Shown in pieces: positions 33,381-36,546 of a stretch of DNA of 36,546 bases; within the stretch, counting starts at the first letter, position 1; each line of letters opens with the position of its first letter. The stretch is from Ignavibacteriaceae bacterium (lineage in GTDB: Bacteria; Bacteroidota; Ignavibacteria; Ignavibacteriales; Ignavibacteriaceae): NCBI GenBank assembly GCA_014860115.1, contig JACZKK010000012.1:1-36546 (forward strand), written 5' to 3'. Made by a program: the position numbers and the translations under genes. The notes below the pieces were generated by a model. That model did no database searches. It was not told the DNA's origin and worked only from the letters and a program-made list of their open reading frames with translations.

Positions 33381-33977
33381 TTATTTATCAAACACCAATA
33401 AATCTTCAACCCAGAATAATTCACAGCTTCCACCGGCTGTATCATCCCTTTTAAGCGAACTTTTCCAGCGCCAGCCATCAGCAGTTGTTATCTCAACAAG
33501 ATATCCTTTCATTTCAATCAAGCTTCCTGAATACACATCGTCAAACTTATCCTTAATCGTTTCATTTTTTGGAATTATATGAACATTCGCACTGTTCAAA
33601 CTTATTTCTCTTGCCGGAATAGGTAGTACATCTGCTCTCCAGCGATACCACCGATTGCTTTGCGATATATCTATTTTATCAATTACACTTTGATCGGACA
33701 TCGGTCCCCAACCAAGTGCTAAATCAAATGGTGATATTTCACTCTCTTTGCCAATCGAAAAATTATTTCGGCTGAGTACTCTAGCTTTAATTTGGTACTC
33801 AGCCAGTGCATTAAAATAAAACTCATCTAATTCCCATTTCTTAATTACGCTAATGCTTGTTTGCTTCGGCTGATCTGGTGCAGTAATCCCGGCAGGATAC
33901 GTGACGACTGTTTCCGGATAAAAAAAGTAGATAAGTACTACTATCAAGATTGCTAAAGCTATCAGGCCTTTTTTCAT
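33381..33977 (-). CDS. Membrane-anchored protein of unknown function
   Basis: A 198-residue protein with one N-terminal hydrophobic segment (KKGLIALAILIVVLIYFFYP), an uncleaved anchor or signal. The soluble part contains WELDEFYFNALAEYQIKARVL, DLALGWGPMSDQSV, QSNRWYRW and SANVHIIP, which recur in uncharacterised bacterial proteins of this size. The C-terminal half, with GYLVEITTADGWRWKSSL, may be a small beta domain. I cannot assign a function. It lies 19 bases after the CNNM/CorC-type gene on the same strand and is probably cotranscribed with it. Confidence 0.7.
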   Translation of the reverse strand: MKKGLIALAILIVVLIYFFYPETVVTYPAGITAPDQPKQTSISVIKKWELDEFYFNALAEYQIKARVLSRNNFSIGKESEISPFDLALGWGPMSDQSVIDKIDISQSNRWYRWRADVLPIPAREISLNSANVHIIPKNETIKDKFDDVYSGSLIEMKGYLVEITTADGWRWKSSLKRDDTAGGSCELFWVEDLLVFDK

Positions 33978-33996
33978 TTAGATTAATCTTCTCTAC

Positions 33997-35334
33997 TTAA
34001 TTTTCATTAATTTCTTTTTCACTGAATTCAATTTCAGCAGAATAGATTTTGAATTGAACCATTTTCTGACGGATTTTTTTAATTAATTCAAATCTAACAC
34101 ATTCAAACTCTACTGTTTCATTCAAACTTAAAATTTTACCCGACCTTTCGGCAATAAATCCTGCAATAGTATTATACTCATCAGACTCAGGAAGTGTAAG
34201 ATTGAACACTTCATTAAAATGAGTTATCTGCATCGACCCCAAAACAAAATATTTATTATCAGGAAATTTATAGTACTCTTTTTGCTCGGTGACTGAATCG
34301 CTTTTTATCTCACCTACAATTTCTTCAAGAATATCTTCAATTGTAATAACACCCTCGGTCCCACCATATTCATCAGAAACTATTCCCAACCTTTCGCCAA
34401 GTCGCTGCATTTCAGTTAGAATTTCCGAAATCAATTTTGTTTCCGGAATGAAGTAAGCCGGTCTTATCAAATTTTTAAGTGATATTATCGAACCTGATTC
34501 TAATAGCAATCTTATAACGTCTTTACTATGCAGAATTCCGATAATGTTATCAATTGAATCCTCATAAACAGGAATAAGAGTATGACCTCTTAAGATAATA
34601 TTCCGAAGTAAGTTCTCGTCAGATTCCTTAATATCTAATGCTATCATCTCGGTACGGGGAACCATTACCTCCCCGGCTTTCAGATCGTTAAACTCTATGA
34701 TATTCTTAATTATTTTTTCCTCTTTTTCATCAATTGCACCTGATTTTACACCATCAGCAATTATATCAAGTATTTCATCCTCCGAAGGTTTTGTTTGAGC
34801 AAAATTAGTCTTTTCCTTGAATGGAAGCAGGAGAAAATCACTGACTGAGTTCAATAACCTTGCTGGCAGAGTGAAAAGTTTGGCAATTGGTATTAGTATC
34901 ATTACAAAAAACCTGCCCAACAAATCCGAATATTTAAAACCAATTACCTTTGGAATTAGGTAACTGAAAATTGTCAGCACGGATGCAATAGAAATTATTG
35001 TTAAGGCGAATGATATTATGAGCCTCACAGGATCATCATAAAACCCGACTTTTGGTTCTACAATGCCAGGATTTATGAGCTTTGCGCTGAGTAGAAAACC
35101 AAATATTACAGAGGAAATTAAAAAAGTAAGTGACAGTAAATGAATAGTTCCATAATACGGCTCAGGATTTTTGTGAACGATGTGAAATTTCTGCCAGATG
35201 CTGTCACCTTTGTCTTTTAGCTCGTCAATCTTATTTTCACCAAAAGATGAAAGTGCAATCTCAGCGGCAGTGATCAAGCCTGTCATAAAAACAGAAAAAA
35301 TAAATACCATTATTTCAACAAATAAAATTGTCAT
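33997..35334 (-). CDS. CNNM/CorC-type hemolysin-family membrane protein with CBS domains
   Basis: A 445-residue protein. The N-terminal DUF21/CNNM membrane domain (about 1-170) starts with [23 protein letters not shown] and has about four helices. A CBS pair follows (about 215-335, with [38 protein letters not shown] and [30 protein letters not shown]). The C-terminal CorC/HlyC domain (about 350-435) contains [15 protein letters not shown]. Proteins of this plan act in magnesium or cobalt efflux or in membrane homeostasis; the name hemolysin is historical. The Bacteroidota gliding-associated GldE has a similar plan, and no gliding gene is seen here. Confidence 0.87.
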   Translation of the reverse strand: MTILFVEIMVFIFSVFMTGLITAAEIALSSFGENKIDELKDKGDSIWQKFHIVHKNPEPYYGTIHLLSLTFLISSVIFGFLLSAKLINPGIVEPKVGFYDDPVRLIISFALTIISIASVLTIFSYLIPKVIGFKYSDLLGRFFVMILIPIAKLFTLPARLLNSVSDFLLLPFKEKTNFAQTKPSEDEILDIIADGVKSGAIDEKEEKIIKNIIEFNDLKAGEVMVPRTEMIALDIKESDENLLRNIILRGHTLIPVYEDSIDNIIGILHSKDVIRLLLESGSIISLKNLIRPAYFIPETKLISEILTEMQRLGERLGIVSDEYGGTEGVITIEDILEEIVGEIKSDSVTEQKEYYKFPDNKYFVLGSMQITHFNEVFNLTLPESDEYNTIAGFIAERSGKILSLNETVEFECVRFELIKKIRQKMVQFKIYSAEIEFSEKEINEN

Positions 35335-35504
35335 CTAATATTTTGCTAGTACTCCTGTTAATTTGCTGATAATTATGAATTTTATTCAATTTCTATAACT
35401 AAAAATAGCTAACATAAAATTAATATTATATTATATGATCAATTGAATGGTAAAATCTAATTAGTTAAAATTGATTATTCAAAAATGATAGTTTCGGAGA
35501 AACA

Positions 35505-35846
35505 ATGATTCCTAAAACAATAAAAATAAAAGATAAATCATCTCTTAACATTACCTGGGAAGACGGTTTGGTAAGTACAATTACATTGAAATATTTGAGA
35601 GACGAATGTCCTTGCGCAACCTGCAAAGGCGAAACCGTACTTCTTAGGACGTATCGTCCCCCTGCAAAAAAAATGATCACTCCGGAGATGTATTTAATTA
35701 AAAACATTGAGACCGTTGGAGAATACGCGATTCAAATTACCTGGAAAGATGGACACAACACCGGCATATATACCTACGAATATTTGCTGGAGCTTGATAG
35801 GGGACAGAAAACTGAAGAGAAGCAGGATTACGATACTTTATTATGA
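35505..35846 (+). CDS. DUF971 family protein
   Basis: A 113-residue protein with the DUF971 (gamma-butyrobetaine hydroxylase N-terminal-like) fold: IKIKDKSSLNITWEDGLVSTITLKYLRDECPCATCKGE, here summarised by ITWEDG, LRDECPCATCKGE and the repeat ITWKDGHNTGIYTYEYL. The CPCATC cysteines may bind zinc or an Fe-S cluster. Such small proteins often occur next to Fe-S or redox genes; the exact role is not known. A GGAG ribosome site precedes the ATG. Its stop overlaps the start of the RNA methyltransferase gene (ATGA), so they are translationally coupled. Confidence 0.83.
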   Translation: MIPKTIKIKDKSSLNITWEDGLVSTITLKYLRDECPCATCKGETVLLRTYRPPAKKMITPEMYLIKNIETVGEYAIQITWKDGHNTGIYTYEYLLELDRGQKTEEKQDYDTLL

Positions 35847-36546
35847 TATTAAAAAAGGAACTCCAGTATTATTCTTCGCTTCTTACCAAGAAACACCGCA
35901 GGGCAGAAAATAAATTTATAGTAGAAGGTAAGAAATCTGTTTTAGAGGGAACACACAGCAAGTATGAATGTGAAATTATTTTTGCAACGAATAAGTTCAG
36001 CGAAGATAATAATGATATGATTGTCGAAATGACAAAGAAGAAAAAGAAAATTGAAATAATTAAACAGAAAGATTTTCAGAAGCTATCTGACACTGAAACT
36101 CCACCGGGAATAGCAGCAGTATTTATCAAACCGGAACTTGAGTTCTCTATTGATATAATTTCTGATGATGAAATTATTGTTATGCTTGATAATATTTCTG
36201 ACCCCGGAAACCTTGGTACAATCTTAAGAAACTGTGACTGGTTTGGAGTGAAGAACATTTTCTTGAGTGAGAACATTGTAGATTATTCAAATCCAAAAGT
36301 ACTTCGATCATCGATGGGGTCTGTTTTTCACATTAATCTATTCGAAAATATTTCGGCGAATAATCTGATTGAATTAAAGTCATCCGGCTATGAAATATTA
36401 TGTGCAGATACTGAAGGTGAAAATATTTTTACTTACCAAAGTGAAACGAAAAAGTTGTTAGTTCTATCGAGTGAATCTCACGGTCCATCAAAAGATTTCG
36501 AAAAAATCAGTGATAAAAAAATTAGCATTCCACGAATTGGTAATGC
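35843..36546 (+). CDS. SpoU/TrmH-family RNA 2'-O-methyltransferase (3' truncated by window)
   Basis: Starts at the ATG overlapping the DUF971 stop; 234 codons are visible and the frame is open to the window end. The N-terminal substrate-binding part has HRRAENKFIVEGKKSVLEG. The SPOUT domain has motif 1 NISDPGNLGTILRNCDWFG and motif 2 SNPKVLRSSMGSVFHI. The window ends at IPRIGNA, the start of motif 3, so about 20-30 residues are missing. It methylates a ribose 2'-OH of rRNA or tRNA; the target cannot be told from the visible part. Confidence 0.88.
   Translation, partial: MILKKELQYYSSLLTKKHRRAENKFIVEGKKSVLEGTHSKYECEIIFATNKFSEDNNDMIVEMTKKKKKIEIIKQKDFQKLSDTETPPGIAAVFIKPELEFSIDIISDDEIIVMLDNISDPGNLGTILRNCDWFGVKNIFLSENIVDYSNPKVLRSSMGSVFHINLFENISANNLIELKSSGYEILCADTEGENIFTYQSETKKLLVLSSESHGPSKDFEKISDKKISIPRIGN

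Overview
The window is AT-rich, densely coded DNA with genes on both strands. It has no rRNA and one tRNA. Several traits point to the Bacteroidota/Ignavibacteriota side of the tree, with an Ignavibacteria-like bacterium my best guess: secretion signals ending in '..AQ', an OmpA protein with thrombospondin type 3 repeats, a tricorn-like S41 protease with PD40 repeats, a fused FTCD, a DUF2721 protein, and a lack of strong Shine-Dalgarno sites at many genes. This lineage call is inference; no marker gene in the window settles it.

Layout. (1) 1-4.3 kb: the 3' part of a MenE-like acyl-CoA ligase, a hotdog thioesterase (possible DHNA-CoA thioesterase), a DUF454 membrane protein, an omega-amidase-like nitrilase, and an aspartate-semialdehyde dehydrogenase broken by a two-base deletion. 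(2) 4.4-7.7 kb: an NtrB-like PAS kinase, an NtrC-type sigma-54 activator and a GNAT acetyltransferase closed by a terminator. (3) 7.9-14.9 kb: five co-directional genes for electron transfer with 40 predicted c-type haems. They are a monohaem cytochrome c; a 13-haem cytochrome fused to a b-type cytochrome (CbcL-like architecture); a 19-haem cytochrome c with a membrane tail; a separate b-type cytochrome; and a seven-haem NapC/NirT-type protein with three N-terminal membrane helices (ImcH-like architecture). (4) 15-20 kb: a small barrel-like protein, two secreted von Willebrand A proteins, a DUF2721 protein, and several palindromic intergenic repeats.

(5) 20.1-26.6 kb, minus strand: a tricorn-like protease with a pair of upstream palindromes; a REP-associated tyrosine transposase with three matching REP hairpins; an FTCD whose 3' end is duplicated on the far side of the transposase; and a small membrane protein. 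(6) 26.8-31.3 kb, plus strand: a Tat-exported DUF362 protein directly followed by a membrane polyferredoxin, an FkbM methyltransferase, and a MenC-type o-succinylbenzoate synthase. (7) 31.4-36.5 kb: an OmpA/TSP3 protein, tRNA-Thr(UGU), a membrane-anchored unknown, a CNNM/CorC-type protein, a DUF971 protein and the 5' part of a SpoU/TrmH RNA methyltransferase.

How the parts may work together. menE, the thioesterase and menC suggest menaquinone synthesis. The cytochrome cluster looks like a set of alternative menaquinol oxidases feeding periplasmic multihaem cytochromes. The NtrB/NtrC pair just upstream could control it: a weak -24/-12-like sequence lies before the first cytochrome gene. The most notable observation is that three architectures resembling the separately encoded Geobacter quinol oxidases (CbcL, CbcBA, ImcH) sit together in one putative operon. 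No outer-membrane conduit or terminal reductase is visible here, so the final electron acceptor is unknown.
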